A stretch of 64,000 bases of DNA from CAYWYR01 sp964462685 (GCA_964462685.1 CAYWYR010000005.1:1-64000); one strand, 5' to 3'. Positions 43,894-52,230 are shown, counted from the first letter of the stretch. Numbers and translations: made by a program. Notes: generated by a model not told the origin, from the letters alone.

Positions 43894-44306
43894 CTAAAGC
43901 ATTTGTTGTTTAGATACATTTTACTGGATTGATATCAAGAATATAGTTTTTAGTAGTATAATATGATTGTTAATCCCATAACCCCCACTTTGTGCCTGCA
44001 TAGCCCCCCCTAATCGTAGCGGCGTTATACATAACCCCCTACCTCGTTCAGCCCAACTGTAACCCTTTCATCTTACCTATTATCCGGAGTGTCATACTGA
44101 GCCTGTCGAAGTGTTAGACACTCACCACCCCGCCCCTTAGACCTCCAACCCCCCCTAACCGTAGCGGCTCGGCACCCCTCCCCGAACTCCAAGCCAACGT
44201 CGAGGCCTCCCTCTAAGCTACACTTAAACAACAATTGCTATTAGATTATTATTCAATATCACAACATTCCTGTTATTCCGTAATAAAACTATAAAAGGAG
44301 ACAGCG
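43894..44306. repeat. Repeat-filled intergenic region
   Basis: About 410 bp without a gene. It holds CACTTTGTGCCTGCAT and the start of a GTAG block (43987-44024), element A copy 3 with perfect arms (44087-44123), and a decayed GTAG block (44155-44226). The last 80 bp, AT-rich, should hold the promoter of the DUF433 gene, but no clear TAnnTTTG was found. Confidence 0.8.
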
Positions 44307-44540
44307 ATGAACTATTTGTCGGAAAGGATTACTACAGACCCAGATATTCTATCAGGAAAGCCTGTTGTAAGGGGCTTGCGGATATCTGTGCAGATGATAT
44401 TAGAACAACTGGCTGCCGGGGACAGCAAGGAAGATTTACTTGAAGCCTTCCCGTTCTTGGAAGGAGAAGATATTCAGGCGTGTTTAGAATTTGCCGCAAA
44501 ACTATCGTCAAATAGTATTCAAATATTGAAGACAGCATAA
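44307..44540 (+). CDS. DUF433 antitoxin
   Basis: A 77-aa winged-helix protein of the DUF433 family. RITTDPDILSGKPVVRGLRI is the signature, then VQMILEQLAAGDSKEDLLEAF and the helix GEDIQACLEFAAKL. Such proteins are the antitoxin and autorepressor partners of DUF5615 PIN-like toxins. Its stop codon TAA shares one base with the ATG of the downstream toxin gene, ensuring coupled translation. It sits in a repeat-rich stretch. Confidence 0.92.
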   Translation: MNYLSERITTDPDILSGKPVVRGLRISVQMILEQLAAGDSKEDLLEAFPFLEGEDIQACLEFAAKLSSNSIQILKTA

Positions 44541-44875
44541 TGAGATTTCTTATTGATGCTAATCTTCCTCACATGATTTCCTTTTGGAAAGGAGAACAAT
44601 ATACTTATGTTTCTAAATTAGATCCATCTATGACCGATACAAAGGTTTGGTCTTTAGCAAAAAGTAATCAAATGACCATTGTTAATAAAGACTCTGATTT
44701 TGTAGATAGAATAATGAATTCTGAACCTCCACCTAAAGTTATACATATAAAACTGGGAAATATAAGAAATCAAGATTTCCACAGCTATATGAAATCAAAT
44801 TGGACTACTATTGTAGAACTTATCGAAAATCATAAGTTAGTTATCGCCAATAGAGATGAAATTGTATCGATATAA
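44540..44875 (+). CDS. DUF5615 (Mut7-C/PIN-like) toxin
   Basis: A 111-aa PIN-like RNase toxin. MRFLIDANLPHMI carries the first acidic residue and VWSLAKSNQMTIVNKDSDF the second group, with the usual late segment PKVIHIKLGN. It overlaps the upstream DUF433 gene by one base, so together they form a type II toxin-antitoxin module. The RNA target is unknown. All expected acidic positions are present, so it appears intact. Confidence 0.9.
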   Translation: MRFLIDANLPHMISFWKGEQYTYVSKLDPSMTDTKVWSLAKSNQMTIVNKDSDFVDRIMNSEPPPKVIHIKLGNIRNQDFHSYMKSNWTTIVELIENHKLVIANRDEIVSI

Positions 44876-44917
44876 TCCTATCGTTAATTTCTATGCATCC
44901 CCCCTAAAAAGCCCCCA

Positions 44918-44935
44918 GCACCCCCATAGGGGTGC
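44918..44935. repeat. GC-rich hairpin after the toxin gene
   Basis: GCACCCC-CATA-GGGGTGC, a perfect 7-bp stem without a T-run. It may end the toxin-antitoxin transcript weakly. The rest of 44936-45053 holds only a decayed GTAG block remnant at about 44981-45000. Confidence 0.5.
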
Positions 44936-45053
44936 AGCTAACAACTGCCACCATCATGGCCACTAGAATTCATTAGCCCGAAGCATACCTCGCCGAACCT
45001 AACAATTAAGCGTTCAGCCCAACATCAACACCGGTTAACTTACTCAATATCAT

Positions 45054-45090
45054 GAGTGTCATACTGAGCCTGTCGAAGTGTAAGTCAATC
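45054..45090. repeat. Element A copy 4 (right arm decayed)
   Basis: GAGTGTCATACTGAGCCTG plus TCGAAGTGTAAG, with the final GACACTC arm changed to GTCAATC. The following 175 bp up to the CIRCE element contain no gene. Confidence 0.75.
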
Positions 45091-45266
45091 AACGCACATC
45101 ACCTTTCGACCCCCCGCTCCCCTCCCTCTAACTGCCAAAATGTCACTCCCAATTCAATTGGCACTTTATTTCATAATACCCTCCATGTGTAAGGCGGGTA
45201 GGTAGCTCCAATATAACTACTATCAGGCCGCAACAAAGAAATTGCGATTACGTCTTATACGGCGTG

Positions 45267-45293
45267 TTAGCACTCACCACTTAAGAGTGCTAA
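45267..45293. promoter_or_regulatory. CIRCE element (HrcA operator) of groES
   Basis: TTAGCACTC-N9-GAGTGCTAA, a perfect match to the CIRCE consensus, 61 bp upstream of the groES ATG. HrcA binding here represses chaperonin genes until heat shock. hrcA itself is not in the window. Confidence 0.98.
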
Positions 45294-45354
45294 CACAGAC
45301 TCGGAAACTAACTTTTATTATTCAAAATCTTATCAGATCGGAGGTCTTACAAAA

Positions 45355-45642
45355 ATGGCAGTAAAACCATTACAAGACAGAATCCTGGTTCAGCCAGCCA
45401 CACCAGAAGAAACAACAGCGGGCGGCATTATTATTCCTGATACAGCTAAAGAAAAGCCACAAGAGGGCGTAGTTGTAGCGGCAGGCCCAGGTAAAGTATC
45501 AGATAGCGGAACAGCTATCCCGCTTTCAGTAAAAGAAGGCGACAAAGTACTTTACGGAAAATACGGTGGCACAGAGATAACAGTAGATGGCAAAGACATG
45601 CTGATCATGCGTGAATCAGACATCTATGCGGTAATCTCATAA
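45355..45642 (+). CDS. groES: Co-chaperonin GroES
   Basis: The 95-aa lid of the GroEL chamber. LQDRILVQPATPEETTAGG, the mobile loop IIIPDTAKEKPQEG and the terminal YGKYGGTEITVDGKDMLIM are standard. A GGAGG-like sequence (TCGGAGG) precedes the ATG. It is controlled by the CIRCE element. It is followed by groEL only after 282 bp, a much longer gap than usual, with palindromic repeats in it. Confidence 0.98.
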   Translation: MAVKPLQDRILVQPATPEETTAGGIIIPDTAKEKPQEGVVVAAGPGKVSDSGTAIPLSVKEGDKVLYGKYGGTEITVDGKDMLIMRESDIYAVIS

Positions 45643-45924
45643 CCTTCAAGTTTCCTCCCCTTATGGGGGAGGGCTAGGGTGGGGCTTCACCCTCAGTCTC
45701 GAAGACTCAACAGCTCCCTCAAAGGAGCACAATGTTCCTCATGTCACCCTAAGCTTGTCGAAGGGTAAGACATGAAGACTGTCATTCAGAGTAAATGCCA
45801 TGTTAAGTGCATCACTCAGAATTGCAAAAACAAAAATATCCGTGCATATATATGAAGAAATATGAACAGATATGAACAAAACACAGAAATTTAAATCAAT
45901 TAAAATTCAGGAGATTGAATAGAG
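45643..45924. repeat. groES-groEL spacer with palindromes
   Basis: Contains CCTCCCC/GGGGAGG (45654-45672), a variant of element A with CATGTC/GACATG arms (45740-45774), a GTCATTCAGAG remnant, the decamer triplet TATGAA-A-A (45851-45880), and GAGATTGAATAGAG before groEL. No terminator with a T-run and no second CIRCE were seen. Confidence 0.8.
45851..45880. repeat. Three tandem decamers upstream of groEL
   Basis: TATGAAGAAA, TATGAACAGA and TATGAACAAA in a row, the same unit as at 5491-5520, 45 bp upstream of the groEL start. Confidence 0.75.
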
Positions 45925-47565
45925 ATGGCAAAAATCATCACGTTCGATACCGAAGCCCGAGCGGCTCTAAAAAAAGGCGTTGACCAATTGGCCAACGCAG
46001 TAAAAGTTACTCTAGGCCCAAAAGGCCGTAACGTTATCATCGATAAAAAATTCGGTGCGCCAACAGTTACTAAAGACGGTGTAACCGTTGCCAAAGAAAT
46101 CGAATTGGAAGACCCAATCGAAAACCTTGGCGCTAACATGGTACGCGAAGTATCATCAAAAACGTCAGATGTTGCCGGCGACGGTACTACAACAGCAACT
46201 GTACTTGCACAGGCAATCTACCGTGAAGGCCTAAAAAACGTTACCGCAGGCGCTAATCCTATGGATCTTAAGCGTGGTATCGATTTGGCAGTTACCAAAA
46301 TCACTGAAGGCTTAAAATCTATTTCTCGCGAAGTGGAAGGCCACAAAGAGATTGCACAAGTTGGCTCTATCTCTGCCAATAATGACAACACTATCGGCGA
46401 TCTAATTGCTGAAGCTATGGACAAAGTCGGTAAAGACGGCGTTATCACTGTAGAAGAAAACAAAGGTACCGATACTGCACTCGAAACAGTTGAAGGTATG
46501 CAGTTCGATCGCGGTTACCTGTCTCCTTACTTCGTAACTGATACCGATTCTATGGAAGCTTCTCTGGAAGATCCGTACATCCTTATCTACGATAAGAAAA
46601 TCTCAGCTATAAAAGATATTCTTCCTATCCTTGAAAAAGTATCTCAGGCTGGCCGTCCTCTTCTTCTTATCGCGGAAGATATCGAAGGCGAAGCGCTTGC
46701 AACACTTGTGGTAAACAAACTACGTGGTACTCTTCGTATCGCCGCTGTTAAAGCCCCTGGCTTTGGCGATAGAAGAAAAGCAATGCTTGAAGATATCGCA
46801 GTTCTTACTGGCGGTACAGTTATTTCAGAAGAAAAAGGTTACAAACTAGAGTCAGCTACTCTTAGCTACTTAGGTACTGCTAAGCGTGTTGTTATCGATA
46901 AAGATAACACTACCGTAGTAGATGGTGCTGGCGAATCTGATAATATCAAGCAGCGCGTTAGCGAGATCAAAACTCAGATGGACAAATCAACATCAGATTA
47001 TGACAAAGAGAAACTACAGGAAAGATTAGCTAAGCTTTCAGGTGGTGTTGCCGTTATCAAAATCGGTGCAGCTACTGAAGTTGAGATGAAAGAGAAAAAA
47101 GCTCGCGTAGAAGACGCTCTACACGCAACTCGCGCAGCAGTGGAAGAAGGTATCGTACCAGGTGGTGGTGTTGCTTACCTTCGCGCTCTACAAGGGCTTG
47201 AAGGACTGGAAGGGGCCAACACCGACCAGACTACAGGTATCCAGATCATTCGCCGCTCTGTGGAAGAGCCGCTTCGCCAGATAGTGAAAAACTGTGGCGG
47301 TGAGCCTTCAGTTGTAGCTAACGAGGTAAAAGCGAACAAAGGCGCTTACGGATATAACGCTCGCGAAGATAAGTTCGAGGATCTATTTGAGGCCGGCGTT
47401 ATCGACCCAACAAAAGTATCACGCGTTGCACTGGAAAACGCGGCATCAGTATCAGGCCTTCTACTTACAACTGAAGCAACGATAGTTGACAAACCTGAAG
47501 AAGAAAAAGGCGGCGGCCACGGTATGCCAGGTGGTATGCCAGGCGGCGGCATGGACATGTATTAA
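45925..47565 (+). CDS. groEL: Chaperonin GroEL
   Basis: The 546-aa double-ring folding chaperone. LGPKGRNVIIDKKFGAPTVT and VAGDGTTTATVLAQAI carry the ATP site with the catalytic Asp, and ARVEDALHATRAAVEEGIVPGG followed by VAYLRAL are canonical. The C-terminus ends in GMPGGMPGGGMDMY, the usual GGM tail. Strong codon bias fits high expression. The last 30 codons and the 3' flank have a second, slightly different copy at 49354-49474. Confidence 0.99.
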   Translation: MAKIITFDTEARAALKKGVDQLANAVKVTLGPKGRNVIIDKKFGAPTVTKDGVTVAKEIELEDPIENLGANMVREVSSKTSDVAGDGTTTATVLAQAIYREGLKNVTAGANPMDLKRGIDLAVTKITEGLKSISREVEGHKEIAQVGSISANNDNTIGDLIAEAMDKVGKDGVITVEENKGTDTALETVEGMQFDRGYLSPYFVTDTDSMEASLEDPYILIYDKKISAIKDILPILEKVSQAGRPLLLIAEDIEGEALATLVVNKLRGTLRIAAVKAPGFGDRRKAMLEDIAVLTGGTVISEEKGYKLESATLSYLGTAKRVVIDKDNTTVVDGAGESDNIKQRVSEIKTQMDKSTSDYDKEKLQERLAKLSGGVAVIKIGAATEVEMKEKKARVEDALHATRAAVEEGIVPGGGVAYLRALQGLEGLEGANTDQTTGIQIIRRSVEEPLRQIVKNCGGEPSVVANEVKANKGAYGYNAREDKFEDLFEAGVIDPTKVSRVALENAASVSGLLLTTEATIVDKPEEEKGGGHGMPGGMPGGGMDMY

Positions 47566-47652
47566 TCCCTTCGGTGGATTTGTCCCTTCGGAGGGACCGA
47601 TGAGCACATTTAATTCTTATTAAATGTAAAGCGAATCGAGGGAGGTTTACAC

Positions 47653-47690
47653 AAGGCACGGCTCTTTTATAGAGGCGTGCTTTCTTTATT
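47653..47690 (+). terminator. Terminator of groEL
   Basis: AAGGCACG pairs with CGTGCTTT (one G-U), continued by CTCT/AGAG around TTTAT, followed by CTTTATT. Confidence 0.75.
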
Positions 47691-47713
47691 AAACTACCCC
47701 GTCGTACCTCTTT

Positions 47714-47800
47714 CATGTAACTCTGAGCCTGTCGAAATATAGACATGCAGCGCGTCATTCAGAGGGAGTGAAACGACCGAAGAATCCAGAGCTTATAAGA
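47714..47800. repeat. Element A variant and a second dispersed repeat
   Basis: CATG ... CATG arms (47714-47747) enclose CTCTGAGCCTGTCGAA. Next to it, CGTCATTCAGAGGGAGTG followed by AAACGACCGAAGAATCC (47754-47790) is a dispersed repeat type I recognise from Bacteroidota genomes. Confidence 0.65.
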
Positions 47801-47858
47801 GTTAGTATTATTTTAGTAACGTAAAATAGGTCAAACATTTCAGTGGCAAAAGAACGGA

Positions 47859-47963
47859 ATGGACAAGTTGTTTTTAGATACTAGCACAGTTATCAATACA
47901 ATTAAGACATTGAGATTTATACAGGAATGTGAACCAATAGAAAGTATTTTGTCATTTAAATAA
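47859..47963 (+). CDS. Possible 34-aa small ORF
   Basis: ATG 47859 to TAA 47963 encodes MDKLFLDTSTVINTIKTLRF and 14 further residues. It has no recognised family and no promoter, and may be chance or a remnant. It is in the AT-rich island between groEL and its duplicated 3' end. Confidence 0.22.
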   Translation: MDKLFLDTSTVINTIKTLRFIQECEPIESILSFK

Positions 47964-48075
47964 AAATTAAAAAAAAGTTTTGGAAAGAAATATCTGGTAG
48001 TGTATATTACATTTAGTTATCTAAACAAGTGATGTAAGTTGCATCATAATAAATTTTAACCATATAGGTATAATC

Positions 48076-48971
48076 ATGAGAAACATCAAAGTTCTCTCTC
48101 TCTCTCTCTGTTAGTTATGGCACTATTTTTGTCATCATGCGATGAGGAGAATAATTCATTATTAACTCCTAGTCTTACTAAAACTACTAGCTTGCCAACA
48201 ACCCTTTTAGATAGTATAAAGGATATAGGGATGTATCATAACAAGATTTCCTTATATCTCCTAAATGAATACTCTTATTTAGCTGAAAATATTTGTAATA
48301 ATAACTCTTCTGATTACATTAATTCAGGTGAAATGTTTAATTATACGTATAATACATATAATTATATATCTGATTCTACATGGATGGATACTTCACTTTT
48401 GGATACGACATTAGTATACAATAATTATGAATCATTAGAAGATGTAGGCATTACTAATGGTCTATCTAATAATGCCGTATATTACTTAAGAAAATTAGAT
48501 AGTCTTATAGAACAATACTATATTGATGATAACATTAATTTATTCGTATCTAGTTGTAATATGATACTACTTAATTCTGTTTCTCTATCAGATGATATGG
48601 AAAAAGTAGTAGTTGGTGCCGCGGCTTCGACATTAATGAATTCTGCACAACTATGGCGAGGAAACACTGCTAATGATTTATACACAACAATAGTTAATCC
48701 GACAAATTATAATGGAGTACAAACACCAACTGCTGCACTGACTAGAGAAGAAAGAAATGATAGACTTATTGAAGCTGATGGTATAGGTGCTGCGGCAGGG
48801 GCTATAAGAGGTGGTTTAACTGCAGCCCCAGGTGGGCCAGGGGGGATAGTTGTTGGTGCAATTGTAGGTGCAACATTTAAGGGTGCTGCTTTTACACTTG
48901 AAGAACTTATTGAGATTAGAACGGGTGCTGAGTTACCATGGTGGGCTAAAGTCGTAATGGCAGCCGTATAA
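48076..48971 (+). pseudogene. Lipoprotein with Gly-zipper tail, out of frame at a (CT)8 tract
   Basis: The natural start ATG 48076 reads MRNIKVLSLSL and then hits a stop, because the 16-base CT tract (48094-48109) is out of frame. With (CT)7 the frame becomes MRNIKVLSLSLLVMALFLSSC, a perfect SpII signal, and runs on for the full 297 aa. The downstream frame opens at ATG 48117, which lacks a usable signal. The mature part is Asn/Tyr/Ser rich. Residues about 240-285 are Gly/Ala rich (GIGAAAGAIRGGLTAAPGGP, GGIVVGAIVGATFKGA), like a glycine zipper that inserts into membranes. The gene is AT-rich. It may be phase variable, currently off, rather than a dead gene. Confidence 0.7.
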
Positions 48972-49003
48972 CACGATAATTTAACTGCTTATTGGGTTGT
49001 AAA

Positions 49004-49042
49004 ATACAGTATCTCTTGTGATAGGGGATACTGTATAGTTTT
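49004..49042 (+). terminator. Hairpin between the lipoprotein and small membrane gene
   Basis: ATACAGTATC pairs perfectly with GATACTGTAT, followed by AGTTTTAT. It can act as a terminator or attenuator before the gene at 49066. Confidence 0.65.
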
Positions 49043-49065
49043 ATAATAAATATAAGGATTGCAAA

Positions 49066-49287
49066 ATGAATCAATTAACATTTAAACAGCTCTTTACACC
49101 GCTAAATAGTTTGTTAACTATAATAGCATTATGCTATTTATCATACATAGTATACTTTTTCAAATACTATCCTATATCTGAGGAATATTATATAGTACTA
49201 TTAATAGGGGGTATGGTATATTCATTATTATATGCATCCAGTATACTATTTACTATCCTCAAGTATCAAAGAAAATCGAATAAATAG
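49066..49287 (+). CDS. Small two-helix membrane protein
   Basis: A 73-aa protein with two hydrophobic helices (LLTIIALCYLSYIVYFF, residues about 17-33, and YIVLLIGGMVYSLLYASSIL, about 42-61) and a basic C-terminus (KYQRKSNK). No family recognised. It follows the glycine-zipper lipoprotein by 94 bp, separated by a hairpin. Size and topology would suit an immunity protein, but nothing in the sequence proves this. Confidence 0.55.
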   Translation: MNQLTFKQLFTPLNSLLTIIALCYLSYIVYFFKYYPISEEYYIVLLIGGMVYSLLYASSILFTILKYQRKSNK

Positions 49288-49353
49288 CTATTCAAATTAT
49301 TATGCTTATATCTATAATATTAAAAAGTACCTATACCAATTATTAATCACCCT

Positions 49354-49440
49354 GTATCAGGCCTTCTACTGACAACTGAAGCAACGATAGTTGACAAACC
49401 AGAAGAAGCTGCAGCAGGCGGCAGCATGGATATGTATTAA
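49354..49440 (+). pseudogene. groEL 3'-end remnant
   Basis: An in-frame fragment VSGLLLTTEATIVDKPEE followed by AAAGGSMDMY and TAA. The first 50 bases differ from the groEL copy (47450-47506) at only about two positions. The tail differs (AAAGGSMDMY instead of KGGGHGMPGGMPGGGMDMY). The match continues past the stop (TCCCTTCG ... CCCTTCGGAGGGACCG to 49474). No start codon, so it is not a gene. It is a duplication or the tail of a lost paralogue. Confidence 0.92.
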
Positions 49441-49696
49441 TCCCTTCGTTTGAATTGTCCCTTCGGAGGGACCGCTTTACATTCCGATGCTTAGAGGAAT
49501 AAAGTAAAACGAGGTAGGTTCTCTGAAAAGCACGATCTGGAAATAGGTAGTCCTTTTTTGTTTTCTTATTGCATATATATGAATCCCTTGGTCTGTCGAA
49601 GTGTCAACTGCTTATAAAATACTTTTATCTTTCATGTCTTCACTTTACATTATATTACCGTATATTCACTTAATATATGAACTACTTTATTGAATA

Positions 49697-50809
49697 ATGC
49701 AATTCAGAAGACTTATAATTACGTCACAGGATTTTTACCCAGCAATGGGTGGGATAAATACATATGCCAGAGAGATAGCAAAGTATTTTGTATCGAAGGG
49801 CAAAGAAGTAGTAGTTGTGACAAAAGAGTATACGGACTACAAACCTTACCCTGAACTAGAGGAAGGCTACCGGATCATACGATTGGACGATCAGCGCTGG
49901 AAGCAAAAGAAATACAACTTAATAAAAGGCGTTATCAAAAAGTATGATAGTAAAGATACCTTGTTTTTGGGTACAAACTGGAAAATGTCTGTTCCGATGT
50001 TCTTTTTATCACTTGTGCAAAAAATAAATTATGTTACCGCTATACACGGTTTAGATGTTCATGAAGGCAGAAAAATAAACCGCATACTACAGCTATCGAC
50101 TTATCGACGTACTAAAATAATCACTTACGCCAGCAGCTACACAAAGTCAATATTAGATAAGGAATCCATACAACAACCGGTTCACTTTGTCATGAACAAT
50201 GGTTTTGATGACAAAGCTTTTTATCCTGATATTAATATAAAAGAGATAGAGTCAAAGTATGGGTTGAAATCAGAGAGATATATCTTCTGTTTCGGAAGAC
50301 TTGTAGAAAGAAAGGGTTTTGACAAGACAATCGAAGCAATATCAAAAGTAGATAATATCGATTTGATAATCGCAGGTACAGGAGAGTATCAAGGTATGTT
50401 AGAAGAGATCGCAATATCAACCGGTTGTGCGGAGCGAGTTAATTTTGTTGGCAAAGTAACTGATGATGATCTTCGGATTCTATATTCCTCAGCTTTGGCT
50501 TACTCTATGCCAAGCCGTACAGTAGGCGGATGGGATTTCGAAGGTTTCGGTATCACGTATCTTGAAGCTGCTGCATGCGGTACACTATCTATCGGGGGTC
50601 GAGGTTCTGGTGCTGAGGATGCGATTGAGGACGGAGTTACCGGCTATTTGGTGAACCCTAATGATACTGATGATATCACCAGATGTATTGAGAGATTAAT
50701 TGCCAATGACCATACTGCTATGGAACAAAAAGCAATGGAGCGTGCCAATAGTAAGTTTACTTGGGAAATGGTTGTGGGAAGGTTAGCAACTGAAATAGAT
50801 AGACTTTAG
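49697..50809 (+). CDS. Glycosyltransferase family 4 (GT-B)
   Basis: A 370-aa cytosolic or peripheral enzyme. N-terminal SQDFYPAMGGINTYAREIAK is the acceptor-domain Gly-rich loop of GT4. The donor domain has YIFCFGRLVERKGFDKTIEA, then the E-x7-E region EGFGITYLEAAACGTLSIGG with Glu-nucleotide contacts, and GVTGYLVNPNDTDDI. It probably adds a sugar from a nucleotide donor in surface polysaccharide or lipid synthesis. It stands alone after the groEL remnant, with no polysaccharide cluster around it. Confidence 0.92.
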   Translation: MQFRRLIITSQDFYPAMGGINTYAREIAKYFVSKGKEVVVVTKEYTDYKPYPELEEGYRIIRLDDQRWKQKKYNLIKGVIKKYDSKDTLFLGTNWKMSVPMFFLSLVQKINYVTAIHGLDVHEGRKINRILQLSTYRRTKIITYASSYTKSILDKESIQQPVHFVMNNGFDDKAFYPDINIKEIESKYGLKSERYIFCFGRLVERKGFDKTIEAISKVDNIDLIIAGTGEYQGMLEEIAISTGCAERVNFVGKVTDDDLRILYSSALAYSMPSRTVGGWDFEGFGITYLEAAACGTLSIGGRGSGAEDAIEDGVTGYLVNPNDTDDITRCIERLIANDHTAMEQKAMERANSKFTWEMVVGRLATEIDRL

Positions 50810-51005
50810 ACTTTTCAAAATAAAGGTTGAAACAGAAAATGTTCAAAAAAAACCAAAAACATACGTTTCGGGCTTTCAATAATATTAGATAAGTAAACCG
50901 CTAATAACTACCATTTCAGGATGTTTACCTCATCCACGTAAATGGTGCTGAGGCTTTTGTATAGGGCGAGTACGATAGCTAACTCTATTACTGATAGCGA
51001 TAAAG

Positions 51006-51040
51006 AAAAAGCCTATCCCGCATGGTGATAGGCTTTTATT
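51006..51040. terminator. Bidirectional terminator
   Basis: AAAGCCTATC pairs with GATAGGCTTT around a 9-nt loop, with A-run and T-run on either side. It separates the GT4 gene from the convergent lipoprotein gene. Confidence 0.88.
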
Positions 51041-51063
51041 AGTCAGTTCTTTCAAAATCTATA

Positions 51064-51645
51064 TTAATCTTCCCAATCGAATTCTTTAGCCCAGAATGTA
51101 CCTTCCAGTTCTTTAAATCCATCAGCTCTAGCGTCTATTTCACCGTAAAGGCTATATATGCCAGCATTAGTTTGGTAGTCTCTATATATTGTAACATCAC
51201 CGGCAAAGTACTCCCCATCCAAACTTCCACCTACAAATGTTAGTGTCATTGCCTTACCTTTGAGTTCAGGAGTCCACTCTTGCCTGTACTGCGCATTATA
51301 CAAACCAGTTTCTCCTAATATAGCTTCCTGCCAAACTTCATCATTATCAAATTCTTTACCGAAATGAGTTCTTAGGAAGATTGTACCATCATCAGTATAA
51401 AATCTTAGTAGTTTGAAAAAGCCAGCTATATTTCTTGATCCACCGAAGCTTTCATCAAAAAGTTCATCCTTAGAATGAGTGGTTGTTTGCCCAGAAGCAG
51501 TAATATCAAAATTAAAGCCCTCAGCACTTATTGTACTTCCTATACCATTATCACCAGTACCAGTAGGATTATCATCGTTGTCATCACACCCGTAGGTGAA
51601 TATTACTAGTAATGAAGCTAGGGATAAATATACTAGTTTTTTCAT
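51064..51645 (-). CDS. Hypothetical lipoprotein
   Basis: A 193-aa protein with an SpII signal: KKLVYLSLASLLVIFTYGC, lipid Cys20, followed by DDNDD, an acidic surface-export-type signal of Bacteroidota lipoproteins. The mature part reads as a beta sandwich with FNFDITASGQTTTHSKDEL and GIYSLYGEIDARADGFKEL, reminiscent of DUF6252-like or calycin-type lipoproteins, but no firm family is recognised. Monocistronic. Confidence 0.75.
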   Translation of the reverse strand: MKKLVYLSLASLLVIFTYGCDDNDDNPTGTGDNGIGSTISAEGFNFDITASGQTTTHSKDELFDESFGGSRNIAGFFKLLRFYTDDGTIFLRTHFGKEFDNDEVWQEAILGETGLYNAQYRQEWTPELKGKAMTLTFVGGSLDGEYFAGDVTIYRDYQTNAGIYSLYGEIDARADGFKELEGTFWAKEFDWED

Positions 51646-52230
51646 AGATTGCTATCTTATGTTTATGAATTTATATTTCATCAAGTTAACATAAATTCGC
51701 ATTCTTTCAAATACCCAATATATTATCTTATATATACCAAATAGTATCGTAGATATATAAAACTAGTTTTAGAATATGATGTGATCAATATTAGGACATT
51801 GGATAAGATCATGTTTTAAGGAACTATTTTTAATCTTGTACTTTTTTTGTTGGTTTAAATGCTATATTATGGTTATTATCAACTTACCCACGCTTTATCA
51901 AATCTCACAAGCTAAAGTTGAAAAGTATAATTGGTGCTTACAAATCGGAATGATAGACTACTATAAATAAACTAAACCGCTTTACCGATCTTGGTTATTC
52001 GATAACTTATATTGAGCCAGATCAATATATTGTGCTAAATAAGCCTATGAATTTTTTTGGGTGGGGATAAAGAGTAAGAATAGACTTATTCAATGGTGAG
52101 GCAAAAGCTTTTTTCTGAAGCAATAGCATACTGCTGAACAAGGCATAAATAATTGATGTCCAGTATTATTTAGATAAGATATTTGCTAATTCTACAGTAT
52201 AATACTTTGGCATTACAGCACTTAACAAAG
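51646..52230. other. 585-bp gap without a clear gene
   Basis: AT-rich. The upstream part holds the promoter of the 51645 lipoprotein gene on the - strand. A short + strand frame with no start codon (about 51964-52067) would encode KLNRFTDLGYSITYIEPDQY and a few more residues. It looks protein-like and could be a decayed gene. No RNA gene, palindromic repeat or mobile element end was recognised. Confidence 0.5.

Noticed and set aside
49354..49440. Real small gene encoding a GroEL-like peptide
   Set aside because: There is no start codon or upstream signal; it matches only the last 28 residues of GroEL plus its 3' flank.
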